DNA from: Notospermus geniculatus
Taxonomy: Eukaryota > Nemertea > Pilidiophora > Heteronemertea > Lineidae
Assembly (NCBI GenBank): GCA_002633025.1
Contig: NMRB01000361.1
Span: 225,764 to 289,763 of the forward strand
Reading direction: 5' to 3'
Length of the DNA: 64,000 nucleotides
Shown: piece by piece, positions 48,401 to 61,100 of the stretch
How the letters are laid out: each line of letters opens with the position of its first letter
How positions within the stretch are numbered: the stretch's first letter is position 1
The notes under the pieces: model-generated
Database searches by the model: none
What the model was told of the DNA's origin: nothing
Seen by the model: only the letters and a program-made list of their open reading frames with translations
Program-made: the position numbers and the translations under genes

Positions 48401-51400
48401 TGATCGCAAGACTTGGATAACAGAAACCGACTAAAGTGCACGCACTGTTCACAAAACCAACACCACTTCTCACTACAATAGGCCAAGTGGTATAAAATCA
48501 CTAAAATAGGAGGCCACTTCTCAGCTTAACAGCTTTGTTCATTTTACTGATTGACCCATTTATTATCAAAATTATCATATCAAACGTCGCCTTTATGTAA
48601 TTCTATACAAAAATCTCTCTCAAGGAGCGTTCATTTCTGCCGAGTAAAATCTGTCGAACATGAATTAGCGCTGTGACTGGTACCCATCAAAAACACGCCT
48701 GCAGAGACTCTTGATTTTCATTGTAAGAAGCCATTATCTGCCACGTCAGGGAAAAGTACCTTTCTTGACAAGCTCCGTTTTTCTGGCTCTGTCGCTAAGT
48801 GATTCAAGATGGCCGCCGGTTGTAAAACGACGGAAAAAAATGATCCAAGAAATGCAACGCCTCTACAACAAGCCCTAATCACTCATTCTCTATTCAAAGG
48901 AAAAAATAAACGGGAATTCACGTATGGGGATATACTTACTTCCACTCGTTCCTCTTTGAGGTCTACTTTCATGGCCAATTCTTCGCGTAGTAATACATCA
49001 GGGTAATGTGTCTTGTGAAATGTGGCTTCTAATTCTTCCAACTGCTCTTCGGTGAAAATAGTGCGATGGCGTCTCTTTCGTTTTTGGCCAGCTCTCACAA
49101 AATCTGGCGGCATGAAACCGGCGAATGGGGAATAAGCTGAAAGTACAGATGATGTACAACGTGACACGTTTTGGTCAAGTTTCCAGGTCAAGGTCAAGGT
49201 CAAGGACGACGTCAAGGTCACAGAGTCTCAGCAAATAAAACACGCGGTTCAGCGGTGTGCGGGTGTCGTCAAATGGTCAAGAACCGCGTCATCGCTGGCT
49301 GGACCAGTCATTCGGTCCATTCGTCCCTTGCAACAGTAATAAAAGAAACTTATCCCGAATCAGGATGAACACTCGAGGCCTCGAGTAGCAATAGAGAGAA
49401 ATAGATTACGAGATAATATGTTCATCCGTTTATTACTTCGTTCAAGTGGGCCAACTTTTGTCGGCATGATGAAGCGCGAGTACTGAGGACAACTTCTTGT
49501 CCTCGTGTGTAACTGACTGGAGTCTGGCGTGACTGGTTGTCGAAACCAAAGAGTTGTGAAATTTTATGCACTTGTATAATCCCAATAGTGGGAATGTATA
49601 ATCCCAATAGTGGGAGTGTAAAATCCCAATAGTGGGAGTTTCCGCCAATATGCGATCAATCAGCGTTCTTAGAAAATGACGTATTTTATATCGTGGTGAT
49701 CTCATTTTTAAAGCAAAAAACGTGTCGTTTCATCAGGTACATGTAGCATAATGTTCTACGAAAAAAAACCCCAAAATCTGCCTTTTTAGCGTCACCACTT
49801 TTAGTTAAAGAGCAACAACATCGTTTTTTTACTCCCGACCCCGTGCGCTGAAGACTATCTCACTTTTTCAAGTTGAAATTCAACACTTGTCTACCTCATT
49901 TTTGTTTTTTAAACCCGTTTTTTCGCTCCTCGCTTTTGTAAACTTGGCTGGAACTGAACACCACCCAGGACACTTATTTGACAACAGGGCATCGGTCGAC
50001 ACTACTTATTAACGCGGTATATGCATGCCATTCTCTTGAGATTTTTGAGAGTTAGGTTTATTCATAAAGAACAAACGGGTTGTATTCAGCGCACTGGTGG
50101 TTGTAGTCCTAGAAAGGCGTTTGAGATCCCCAAAATGTCATTCGGCGAACTTAACCCAAATTTACTGCAATTCATTCCGTTGCGGTTCCATTCGAAAGCT
50201 ATAAGAGATGTTGAGAGGGCGTGTTACAGCACCCAAATGGTTGTTCAACCGACCCGGAGCTCATGAACCCCTTCAGAATCGTCATTAATATAATAATAGG
50301 TGCGTATAAGTTCCCTAAGCTTTGCACAAAACGCCACTTGAGTCCGAGCTGACTGCCTCACTCCGGTAGAATGACAAAAATGGTCGCGTCGCGAAGTGAG
50401 CAATACAGTTGAAGAACAGTCGGATTCGAATAAAATTTGAAATTCTCGCCGTGAAGAGGTGGCCTCTCCGATAAAAAATGCAAAGATCATTCTGATAATG
50501 TTGTGCTGAGTGTCTGTGACTTGTACGATCGCTGCGGCAAATGAAATATGCAACGAAATCGTCAATTATTACTAATGTAACACTGATTTGCTCGTTGACA
50601 TGTAGAAATAGTTAAATGACCGGGATTCACCTCGTATTAAATATGAAAAACTCGACAACAGCAAACGACTGGCTTCGCGGAGCAATCACGTGGTGCCACC
50701 AAACAGCCACGTAAGAACTTCCAGTGTGTGTGACGTCACAAGGACGCTCGTCGTGAAATCTTCCCACTGGAAAGCTATTCTGTTGGTGTGGCTGTAAATT
50801 GGCCCTTGTTTAATCCCCCTTCATCTGGTAAAGATTTCCTCATGTCCAATCCCCGTCGCAGGACCGACGGATTCAAGCACAATTCCCTCCAAAGTTCTAA
50901 TTACAAACGGATTAGAAGACAGCAATCACGGACTAGGTTTCTCTGACCACTTTCAACGACCTCAAATCCCCAAATGTTTAAACAGTTAGCCATGTTTAGG
51001 GTCTTTCTGTGAAAACATTTGTCTTTCTTGACAGAAAGTTTACAAGCAGAATTTCAAGTTGTTTACCATGCCAACCCATAACTCCTTTTAGTATAAGCTA
51101 CTTAGGCGATTAGCCATTAAGACTCCTATCTCCTTTTCGGATTGGTCATTCCTCGACCCTTTTGTCATCCTCTCCGCAACCCCTCTCAGACTGACAAATA
51201 TTATCAAAGTTTTAATTCTTAATGCATAAGGGCGCATCGTTGGTTAGTAATATTTGGTATAGTTGAACCCAGAGTAAACTCACCACGGATTAATAAGAAG
51301 AAACTTTCTCATGGATTTAAAATCCTTTTTATCAAGAAACTTGTACACGCAAAGATCACACGCAATTTTAATCCAAGAAAATGCCAATACTGACAATGTT

Positions 51401-54400
51401 TAATTTAAGCCCTTTTAGAAAAAAATGTGTTGATTCTTGATGTTTTTTAAATTAAATACCTATTCGGAATAAAACGTGCTTCAACTCTCTTCAACTCGGC
51501 CCATAAAAAGTTTGGCTCTTTACGCCCCCTCCTGATGCGAGCAGACAGGCCTACTTTTCTTCTACTACGGGTGTTACCAAAAGTATTATCCTCAGAGGAA
51601 TAGCTACTGCTGCCCTCGGGACATATACTTTTGACACACCCTGTACAGGGGAAATAATTTCGTTATATCTCAATCCATAGAAGGTAAGCTGAGTCAGCCT
51701 CCACGATCAAACGAGTTTTCTTGGGACACCCTATATTGAGAGCAACACCACGTCGCTGAGTGTCAACTTAACGGGAAACTCCCCCGAAGACAGAAAATTT
51801 AGTAATAATCCTCAGTTGCATTACCATTAGCCGGCCGCCCTCGGTGGTTGTTCAGGGTAACATAATACACCATCTGTGCGAGTCTATCAATCAATATTGA
51901 CCGAGAGATCTCAGCCTTCTCTCACTTTATGCAGCTATTTTCACACTAAAAGCTACGAGAACCACCCCCGGGGTGGACTACAAATATGGCCAACCCGATT
52001 TTTATTCTAACACCCTTAATCCACTATCATACATACCTGGCCAGTTAAGCAATTTCCGACTCTCACTTATAGCAGTTTAGAGGCCTATGGTTTATCACTA
52101 TTGCAGGAACGGAACGAAATTATACACAACGAAATCTGCAGGGAGCACTCATTATTTGTGAACCCGAATAGGATAATCGACTTTCTATGCAGAGAATATT
52201 TGATGTCAATGATTTTGTTTGTGCGGTAACCACCTCTATTTGACGATTTTATGTTGGTTATGTGTGTAAGTCTATTTATTTGACGCCCAAAGAAAGATTA
52301 TATCTATTACCTAATTAATTAATTAAGAAATTGTTGATTGAAATTCGGCACCAGGATTACATCTTAGACAAAGAAGTGCAAGTCTGACCAAATTTGCTCT
52401 GTCTGACCAACCATCGTGTTCCCAATGGAACTTTCGTTGGGTTGGTGCACCGGCAAAATCACTGAAGATAGCAGTCAGAGCAAAATTTTAGAGGCGTCTC
52501 TCTCTCTCTACAGCTGCTCTACATGTAGGTATCGAACACTGCCAGGGCCAGGTTATTCTTCTTGTTGAAAGTGCACGAGGTTTTCTAAATAGATTCTCAT
52601 CGAATTGCACCGCAGGTGCTCTCTCTCTCTCTTTGAAGCAACGAATGCTCCCCGAGATGGAATTCCCATGCCTGAATGACGTCATGGGATAGCCCATGGG
52701 AAAGCCTGTTGATTGGCTCTTTTTTCGACTCTTCACTTCGTTCCGTTCCGTTCCTGCGATTATAACAAACCGTTAATCATTCCAGTCGTGCTCCAGGCGA
52801 GAGGTCTATATATGGAGAGGAGTGAAGTTTCAACTTGTTTGCATTTCTGCCTACGCATTTGAATATCACATTTTATAAAACAACTGCAATGTTTGAAATA
52901 AATGACACTTAACCCTTTTAGTATTTATGGTTACATCGGCACATTTTTTGCAGCTGCTTCGGTACAAAGCTTCAGCATCTCATCTTGAAAGCGTCCTGTA
53001 ATCCTATACTATTATCACATTGAAACGTACTCACAATGTGAAATAAATTCCATTTTAATAAACTTAAGTCACTTTTTTGAAACGTGCTGAAAAAACCACA
53101 CTGTGGCCTATTTACTCATACTTTCAAACTTATACAGGGGAGTGAAAAATGATACGACATTCGGACCAGTCATTTGTCGAGAATAAGCATTTTTGTTTTC
53201 TTTTTATGCCCCTAAAAGACACCCATCGTGATAAGTTTAATACGAAATCGCTCTTAAGGACGATAAATCGTGAAAATGGATACTATAGAAGGATCTCTTG
53301 ATATCGTGTTATAGGTCAAGAAACGGGTGGAGGTGATTCAAAATAGAAGTTTGAATAAAGCGAAAGAATGCGTTTTTCTACATTGAAATACCCCATTGAA
53401 AACTTATGACTGGGTCCTTTTTATTCGAAAGTAAAATATTGACTCAATATTCCTATTGTCGTGTTTTTAAACGTTTCTATTCACAATCTGTTAAGCTGTT
53501 TAACAGGGATGGAGTGTTAGTATGCTAAACACACCATTATTATAAACATTTTATTGTTGCAAGCGGCGCCTAGGGTTTGTATCGAGGCCTAGGAATCCGA
53601 TGGAATGAGACATTAGACAGAGATTAGAATAAGATTTTTCAGTCGATATTAGTGGACCTGGACCCGAGAAGCCAGTGTATCTTGATCGTATATTAAAATG
53701 GGTGTAGCCCGATAGGTGTCAGAACCTCCCACGTGAGATCACGTGACCCTGGCAGATGGCAGCACTTGTCTACAAAGATGGCCGACAGGTTCACGTATCT
53801 GCTCTCTTTAGATACTCAATTACGTAGGCCTTGAAGTTCCAATGGAAAAGAAGTTTGTGACAGACGCGACGAGAGGTCCCTTCGGAACTAACGACCAATA
53901 AAAGTATACCAGCTTAGGTATTGGTGTATTCGTTCGTAAATTTTCTCATGGTTCTTATGCCAGCTCCCTGCTGTGATTATTGGACAGATCATATCATGTT
54001 ACCTTGATTCGCATGGCATGAATCTGTGCCGCCAATGCCGCGAAAGGAGGCCTTCAGAAGAGCACGTTCAGTAAACAACGGATAACAGAGAAGAAAGTCA
54101 AAGAAGAGCAGCGTTGTTGGGGAATACATGGTATAGGCCAGTTGATGTCCGCCACGATAGGCATCTCGTCTAGCATTGCGGATGAAATAGCTAGGCCTGT
54201 TAGTAACCGTCGTGACGCACTAAGTTCAGCCATTTCGCCATTCGAGGAAAGAAGGCGCTTTCCCTGATGGAAAATATCGGTTTGTAATTTCGTTAAGAAA
54301 AGTGACGCCCACTTCAGTTCCCCTGCTGCGCTAGCCACGGAGTCACGTCTCAACCTTCCCAACACAATGCTATCATCAGAACTTAAATTGCCTGGACCAT

Positions 54401-57400
54401 TTTTGTCATTTTCCTATAAATAAAACGTATAATCTTCCCTTGAAAGCATTATTGGAATTATTAGGCCGAGCGTTCACCGTCAGTTGAGTTATAATTTATT
54501 ATTTACGGTGTAACGCAGTATGGGGTCTTGGAGATCTCGGTGGCACGCTATGGTGGATGAAAGGAAAAGGGAGGGGTGATGACCAGGGGTGGTTGAGATG
54601 GAAGGTAATAGAATCAAGAATGATGGCTTCTTGCATTCGTTGCTCATAACAGAATAAGACCCTTGGGACAAGCTCTTACGGTCGTGACGTCACAAAGATT
54701 GAAACGACGTAAGGAAGTTCCAGGTGTATTTGCAAAGTTTGCTCAAGAGCTTGAAAGATGGAAAGGCAAACGTAGGCTATACTGCTGACAATGGATGGCA
54801 ACAACCTGTACTTTGTCGGGGTTGCCCGAACTGTAAGAAAAATCATCGTTGTATGCCTATTTGCAAAATATGCTCGATTTAGCTAGAAAGATGGAAATGA
54901 CAGAGAAACGGACTGCTGACAATGGATGGCAACAACCAGTCCTGTACTGCTGACTATGATATGAAGAAGACATTTGATAAACACCTTTTTCATGATCAAC
55001 TTTGGCCCCTACTACCGGTCCTCCTCAGGTATACGAATGAAGGTAAAGAATCAGGCTAGAAGATGTTGGTTTCTTCAAACGATTTTGTGCCCATAGTGTC
55101 CATCACTGCAGAAACTTCAAAGGCAAAGCTGAGAGGGTTTCTGTCGAAGGCATTAAAACGGTTGAAAATTTAGGGATCGTATATCCGCAGATTTCTTTGT
55201 TTTTTTTTAATCATACAACGTCTATGTGGTTCTATTCTTGCAGGAAAGTAGCAACAATATTGCTTCTTAAGTCAAAACAATTAACATAACTTTTACTAGA
55301 GATGATTAGGCCCAGTAGCCTATTGTATGACATTTAATTGTAAAGAAAGTATAACTTTTGACAACGTACATTGTATAATACACTTGGACACGCAGCTGTG
55401 ACACAAGAGAGGACTTAAAAAACGGTACTTCACGACTAAAACCCAAATCATGGCGTATGTAACTATAGGACTTGTTATATTTTCACAGTCTTGTTAATTA
55501 TAATCTTATAAGAGTTAATGAATTATCCTGGGATTGCACCGTGGGAACGTTTGTACAGCAATATGTGTTATTATTTAAAATTCTGTTCCATATTGCGGGT
55601 CCACTACATGTCCACTTGTATAATAAAACCGTTACAATCTTATAATCTGGTTGCACTAATTAATCCATTGATTCAATTAAAAAATTTATTAGATTCATAA
55701 GATTAGCATGGCTTTAAGTAAATTGTTTGTAGAAAGCTGTAAAGAAGTGGCTACCTCATCACCAAACCAACATCACTGTGCTGATAGAGGATGTTGCCGA
55801 CTAATACAATATATCCTTGATGTTGCGGGATATAAAATGCTGACACAGCAACTTTGTCCGCACCCAAAAAGCCTCACCCACGCTGTTCTCTGCAAACATT
55901 TCAAAAACTGCTCCCAAAACATTTAAAATCTCCATTTCAATAAAAAATGGTCAATGTTTCCACACTTGTAATATCGCATTGCCACATCAATTTAATGAAA
56001 TTTGTAATATAAATTTAATTACTCCAAACTTTCTATCGATCTGTACTTTCATCTGACGAATCGCTTTTACTGTGTTTGACATTATAAATGGAGTCATGCG
56101 TGCATTTACAGGCGTATGATTCAAACAATGGATCCAACTGTACGGACTTCTGTGGCGATATCACCAAATAGAATAAAATTTAACTGTTTTGAGACAGGGA
56201 TTAGCACCCATTACTAATAATGTCTCTGCATTCTAAAGATGTAGACTTCAAGTACTCTGTACAGAATCGTTACAAATGGTCAAAATTCATTCATTCAATG
56301 ACTTCCGTTTTCCGAGAGTTGCTGAGCAATGTTCGCGGAAGAAGCTTTAGTGAAAATTATCGTGGCCAATCTTTCAGAAAATTCAACCACTTGAAATGGT
56401 AATCCTGCTGATTGTCCAACAGAGGGGTATTTGGCATGAAAGAGGGAAACAGTTGGCAAGGGTTTACTCAGCTGCTCTCTTTCCTTCTGACTGTCACTCC
56501 CTCAAAAGAAAAAGGGTTTTAATTTGACAAGATAACAGTAGGAAGGTAAAGGGCGGTCATGAAACCAGCGAGACGTCGTGATTTCCCACAAATGGTAGCT
56601 TCATGGCCGTAGCTAGCAACCTTACACCGAAAATCGTGTTTTTCATGCAGATTTTTGGCCGAAGAATGGAAAAAAGTACAGTTCCCCCGAGAGCCAAATG
56701 TTCCCTCCCCAGACAAGAAATCCGGGGCTACAGCCCTGGTCTTTGACGATCCATTTATATGTCGAGTACTTCACGCCGTACCTTTTTCATTTCCCTTGGA
56801 AGATACAGATATGTAAAAATTCACAGGTTCAGACGTTCTTTACACAAAGACCAAATGAAGACAAGTCAGCTCCAATCAAGAGCAATCTAGTTTAGCTAGC
56901 AATGTAACGTTTTTTTATCGTTTCAACTTGGTCCAAAGCCTTATCGATTCACTAGTTACCAATACAAATTAAGTCCTTCTTGTGTATATTCTTACCCCTT
57001 ACACAAATATCATACCGTAACAGTAACCTAATGTTAATTTAGTATTTTTTCTGTCTTTGACTCCTGGCAGTGCATTACAGAATCATCAGTCTATTATAAC
57101 AGAGATTTGAAATTAATTCATCGATTCTTTGTTCTTCTGGTCGTAAGAGGGATGCAACTTAAGGAATAGCCTACCTATGGCATATTTGCAGGTGAAAGGG
57201 GGTAGAGCTCCCTAGTGGTTGGGCATTTGCGCTTCAGGTGTTGTATCAAACGAAAAATGCTGCTCATTTGCAGGACTGGTTAATTTCACATGGAGGAATA
57301 AAATCCTCCAAGATTTCACATAACTTCTCTCTAGACTATAGGTTTACAGAAGCAGCAAAAAAAACCACTATGGTAATGAAATCTTATGTAATGGTGTTGA

Positions 57401-58195
57401 CGGTAAAAACAGGAAAAGCTAACTGGTGTAATGTGAACTTCCTATCACATTACACCAGTTAACTTTTCCTGTTTTTACCAGCAGCAGAACGTGTCCCACC
57501 AATGAATACGTCGATGTTGATGGCAACAGAAAAACTAGGTTAACTGGTGTAAAACAAACTTCTTACCAGGTTAAAGTGGCAGAAGGTAAATTCTTACTAC
57601 ATGTAGTTTGAAAGTGACGATTGGCGTAAAAGTTGTGTCTAGCTTGAAAGCAACAAAAATATACCTGTGTAACGTAATACAAAGTTGTTGTGACATAACT
57701 TTGAAATGAAGTTGAAAGCTTGACGCATCTGTAGGCGTACTTTATATAGTTTCTCCAAGAAGAAAGCAAGAAACCGTTGACCAAAGGTCGTATTTTGATT
57801 ATTTTGGACTGTTCGAAACAGGGAACTTAAAATAAGTAGCTCCCTGGTCGAAAGGAGCGCAAAACACCTATTGGTACTTGTGACGGAACTAAAGATATCG
57901 GATGCTGAAACTACTTGGACTCACCTAAGAAATCTGATGGCGAATGAGGAAAGGCCGCTGCCGCTGCCGCTGCAGCCGCATAAGGTAGATAAGGGTTGAC
58001 GTTATGCCTCTGGTAGGGAAGCTGGGGCCGTGGTGCCAGGATACTGTCTATAGTGAAGAGAGATGGACTGTGTCCGGCCAACATGCTGGCAGCTGTGCAC
58101 TGCTTTAGCTGCTCGGCTGTGTAATAGTACGGTAAATGTTGCATGGCTGATGTCAGCCCTCCGAGGGATGGACGTGGAAGGTCCTGCATGCTCAT
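39488..58195 (-). CDS. gsc: Goosecoid homeobox transcription factor (3 exons, complete)
   Basis: Minus-strand exons: 58195-57925, 49136-48940, 39811-39488 (271+197+324 nt), 263 aa. Junctions are GT-AG in phases 1 and 0. Residues 47-54, FTIDSILA, followed by PRP, are the Goosecoid engrailed-homology (GEH/eh1) motif that recruits Groucho. A nine-Ala run follows at residues 73-81. The homeodomain, about residues 111-170, begins [17 protein letters not shown] and ends [15 protein letters not shown]; Lys50 gives bicoid-type specificity (TAATCC). The second intron splits the homeodomain between ERVE and VWFKN, a position known from other goosecoid genes. The C-terminal exon has an Ala/Lys/Glu helix-like stretch after the homeodomain and then an acidic, Ser-rich tail. 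It acts in the nucleus as a repressor in axial and foregut/mesoderm patterning in other animals. Start: the ATG at 58195; the next ATG is two codons on. Two introns of about 9 kb are typical of a regulatory-rich locus. Confidence 0.95.
41151..41214. repeat. Tandem duplication, 32 bp x 2
   Basis: The unit TAGCTTTAGCGGTAGTGTTT+TCGTGGGAACGA occurs twice without change. Confidence 0.95.
42154..42207. repeat. Tandem duplication, 27 bp x 2
   Basis: AGATCCAACTGAGAATGGCA+AGAGCTG is present twice, head to tail, without change. Confidence 0.95.
43462..43662. repeat. Direct repeat pair, 85 bp
   Basis: Copies at 43462-43546 and 43578-43662 share TCAAGGATCAGCCA, TTTCGTTCC, ACAGCGCCCATG and TAGATAGAGCCACCCGAA, and differ at scattered positions. 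A 31-bp spacer lies between them. Confidence 0.85.
44350..44490 (+). mobile_element. SINE-like fragment
   Basis: The run GGTGGGACAGTAAACCG, then GTGCCTTGCAAGGGCAAGT and AAAAGACCCCATCC, resembles the conserved body of invertebrate tRNA-SINEs (GACGTTAAAC...CACGTAAAAGAACCC type). No tRNA head is clear. Confidence 0.4.
45688..46027. repeat. Nested inverted repeat, 340 bp
   Basis: Outer arms: AATTGTGACCCATGACAGCA...AAGACCCAAG (about 45688-45741) pair imperfectly with CTTGGGTCTTC...GGGTCACAATT (about 45973-46027). Inside, a second foldback with better-matched arms runs 45779-45906, from CAACCGAGAATTAAC to GTTAATTCTCGGTTG. No coding capacity. Confidence 0.7.
49185..49220 (+). promoter_or_regulatory. 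AGGTCA hexamer array next to goosecoid exon 2
   Basis: Three abutting AGGTCA hexamers (49185-49202) are followed 12 bases later by a fourth (49215-49220) in the context TCAAGGTCA, the extended half-site bound by monomeric nuclear receptors. It lies 50-85 bp upstream of the exon 2 acceptor. It could equally be a simple hexanucleotide repeat; the regulatory reading is inference. Confidence 0.4.
49574..49640. repeat. 22-bp tandem repeat, 3 units
   Basis: TATAATCCCAATAGTGGGAA+TG appears three times with small changes. Each unit holds TCCC...GGGA, so each can form a small hairpin. Confidence 0.85.
54727..54937. repeat. Direct repeat pair, 80 bp
   Basis: 54727-54806 and 54858-54937 both run from TATTTGCAAA to CTGACAATGGATGGCAACAA, with AAAGATGGAAA between. 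The two copies diverge moderately. Confidence 0.8.
57402..57479. repeat. Hairpin with 35-bp arms in goosecoid intron 1
   Basis: GGTAAAAACAGGAAAAGCTA... (57402-57436) pairs with ...TAACTTTTCCTGTTTTTACC (57445-57479) around an 8-base loop, with about one mismatch. A partial echo, TTAACTGGTGTAA, follows near 57540. Confidence 0.85.
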
Positions 58196-61100
58196 AACGA
58201 AACTTGAAATAAATCCTTAGAATCTTGGTAAAATATAACTATCCTGTCTTCCACAGTGAAGTGTCCGCGACGAATGATATTGTCAACTGTATAATAAAAC
58301 TGTCCCACTGAGTTTTCAATGAATGCACTCTTACTCGTGTCAAAAATCAATGCACGCCTTCTCACGATGTCGCTGTGCCCGCTTCTAAAAGCACACTGAG
58401 ACACCCAACCCCGCTCAGCAGCTATAAACAACAGTTAATACCTAAGCAGTTTACTTAATTGTAGTTTAATAAAATTAACCACAACCCACCCATTAGCCTA
58501 GGAAAATAATCTGTGTTTGTGCGGACCAATTATGATTGTACGGCCGTCAAAATCCTTTCCCTTCTGTGTTAAAACATTAACGAATCCACCATTCCAAAGC
58601 TTCGTTCCGTTTTACTGACAGCTGTCGCATTTTATACCACGCCCAGTGCATTAAGCGCAGACGACAATTCGTCTGCGTTGAATGGACGTTGCTGTTTGAA
58701 CAGGAATCGGTGGATTATGGAGGGGGAGGTGCAATGGTTGCGAGTGTTCGCCATTGCTGGTCTCGGATCTGAGATATCGGCCGCGATTGAGTCGTCAGCA
58801 GTGAAAGAGTGGGTAGCAAGAACTCCACCCAAGCATGTTTGCCGGGCATTCATTCCATTGTCGCCGTGAAGCATCCATCTTTTGTCCGGTGACCCCGATC
58901 TCTAAAGTGATAATTGCCTTTTCACGGCGACATTCTTCCCTCACTGCTGAATTATTAGATTAAAACCTTGTTGATAATTCATAGAAAGTTCCGCTAAGTA
59001 AAACTGTCGTTGAAGCATATTGTCCGCTCTGAAATAGGTCAGTTCAGATTGGGAAAATCCTCTAATGCGTTTGTCCCCGCACAAAAGCAATTTTGCTAAG
59101 AGAAATCTCATGCTTTCTTCACCATTATACTCCCCATGAAAACCATGAGAGGAATTTAATCAGCTCGGGACATCACAAAATCGGCGCTTCTCAGGACATT
59201 TCATTCAAAATCGGAGTTGCTTATCATTCGGAAATTCGAGTGAAATTTCCATCTCTCCGAAGTATACCGAATGATAATGGCGGCGGTTGTCATGTAAATA
59301 TTTTGAGATGGTCAACCATTTCCAAGAGATTGTCTTATAAGACAGGGAAAATGGAATCAGTAATGCCAGTGGCCCGGGGAGTCGTTAAAATCCCTCATCT
59401 TAGGTATAGTTCAAAATATTTGTACTCGCAAAGTACAAAAATAAACAGCGGGAAAAACGTAAGCGCAAACTTTTGTCAACATTTTGGCAATTTACGTATG
59501 GGATTTACATGTCATAATGGTTCATTGCCGATTGGTTTTAGATCGTCGACAAACGGTCATGATTTAGAATCAAAATGATGATATTTTTAAACAAAGTAAA
59601 CCGTGTACTGGAAAGGCCTAGATTTCGGTCGATGAATTTGAATTTTTCTAAATCGGTACATCCGCAAAGTGAGGTTGGCGATTAGGCTGAACCATAGCAG
59701 TCTTATTGATGACCCTGGAATCGCATAAAGAGAGATACAGATATTTGGCATGGGCAGTAGCAAAAATTTTTTTAAAAAAGAACCAAAAACCCACAAAAAC
59801 AGCCCAACTACAAAACTGGGACAGAGATAGATACAATTGACATAGGATTCGCGTCATGACCGCCCGACAGCAACGGGATGGACGACGACATCAGCACGAA
59901 ATAGGAACGCCCAGGCTGGAAAACTCCAAACCTGGGATACACGGGATCTTTGTCTGTGGATCTCCCGCTTATAGAACATACGCCGAGAATCAGGGAGCAG
60001 AAGGCCACGATTTTGACGGTTTGACTCCATCAATCTTGACATAAACAGTGTGACGGGTTGCGGTGATCAACTATGCACGTTCAGACGACCCAACAACGGT
60101 GTCACTTCTCAAGGGCCCTCAAAAACCGAGGATTTACCCGTTTTGGATACCGTAAGCTCCCAACAAATTGACAGATCTTCCTTACTTACTGAATGTTATC
60201 ACCTTTTTGCCGTAACTTAATTGACTTCGTCTAATAATTGATTAAAAAGGCATTAAAAAGTCAAAAGGCCGCCAGGGCGACTTTTTAAGGCGAGTATCGT
60301 CGATTAGATTCAAGGTAAGGATCTTTTCGGCCCTCTAAAGGGGTTTTTGCGTGAGGGCTTTGGTATGGTTAGTGTGTAATGCAGGTGTGACAGGAATGGT
60401 AGTCCTAGAATGCAAGTCCGAGTTACAAGAGTCTGCATTCGTGCGGCCATGGCTTCTTTGGACATTCTAAACCCTTGTTGGACAATACAACCGGACTAAG
60501 ATTCCAAGGGGAGTTAGATTCCTGTCACGCCGGGGTTGATGGAGGTCATAATAATACTGGCCTCTCATTGGTCAAGTGGATGAGGTCATATACTGGCCTC
60601 TCATTGGTCAAGTTAGAAATACTGTACGGGCCTATATACTGTCCTTTCTTTCGATACTAAAGAGACAGTGTCGTGGCTTCATCACCCATCAGGACATCAA
60701 TCGGTTTTTGAAAATCATCTAATCCAATTTATCAAATCTGACGCTTATTGAAAAACCAAAAAGAAAGCAAAGTTTGATGTTTGAAATCCGTTTAAGGCAA
60801 TTAACGGACCAAACGACATATCTGACAAATCCTGGTTCGGCGAACAATTTAACTTTGGTCTCAGCACGCGGTAACTTGGCAAGCGTTACGACAGTGAGAA
60901 AGAGATTACCTTAATCTAACTCGACAATTGTTTCTACAGTCATGACTTGCCATTAAACTTTCAAACTCTATCCTTAAAACCCTTGATAAACATATGTAGG
61001 CCGTGTTAATTGATATAGCCCCCGGTGATAGGCGCTCCTAACCCGCCTGTACCATTATCATCGGAAGAAAAAACGAAGAGATTGATAATATCATAAGATG

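Larger units (their letters stand above)
39812..48939 (-). other. Goosecoid intron 2 (9.1 kb)
   Basis: No coding exon of another gene is recognised inside. Visible structure: a 32-bp direct duplication (41151-41214), a 27-bp direct duplication (42154-42207), an 85-bp direct repeat pair (43462-43546 and 43578-43662), a SINE-like tail (about 44350-44490), and a nested inverted repeat (45688-46027). The frames over 47798-48103 are open on both strands but match no family I know. Confidence 0.6.
49137..57924 (-). other. Goosecoid intron 1 (8.8 kb)
   Basis: No exon of another gene is recognised. It contains the AGGTCA hexamer run at 49185-49220, a 22-bp triple repeat (about 49574-49640), CT-rich microsatellites near 52497-52510 and 52617-52633, an 80-bp direct repeat pair (54727-54806 and 54858-54937), an AT-rich stretch at about 55.2-56.2 kb and a hairpin at 57402-57479. 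Confidence 0.6.

Noticed and set aside
59093-59578. 161-codon open frame on the + strand, the longest in the goosecoid 5' flank
   Set aside because: No recognisable domain, no start or splice context, AT-rich low-information composition; one frame of this length is not surprising in 6 kb.
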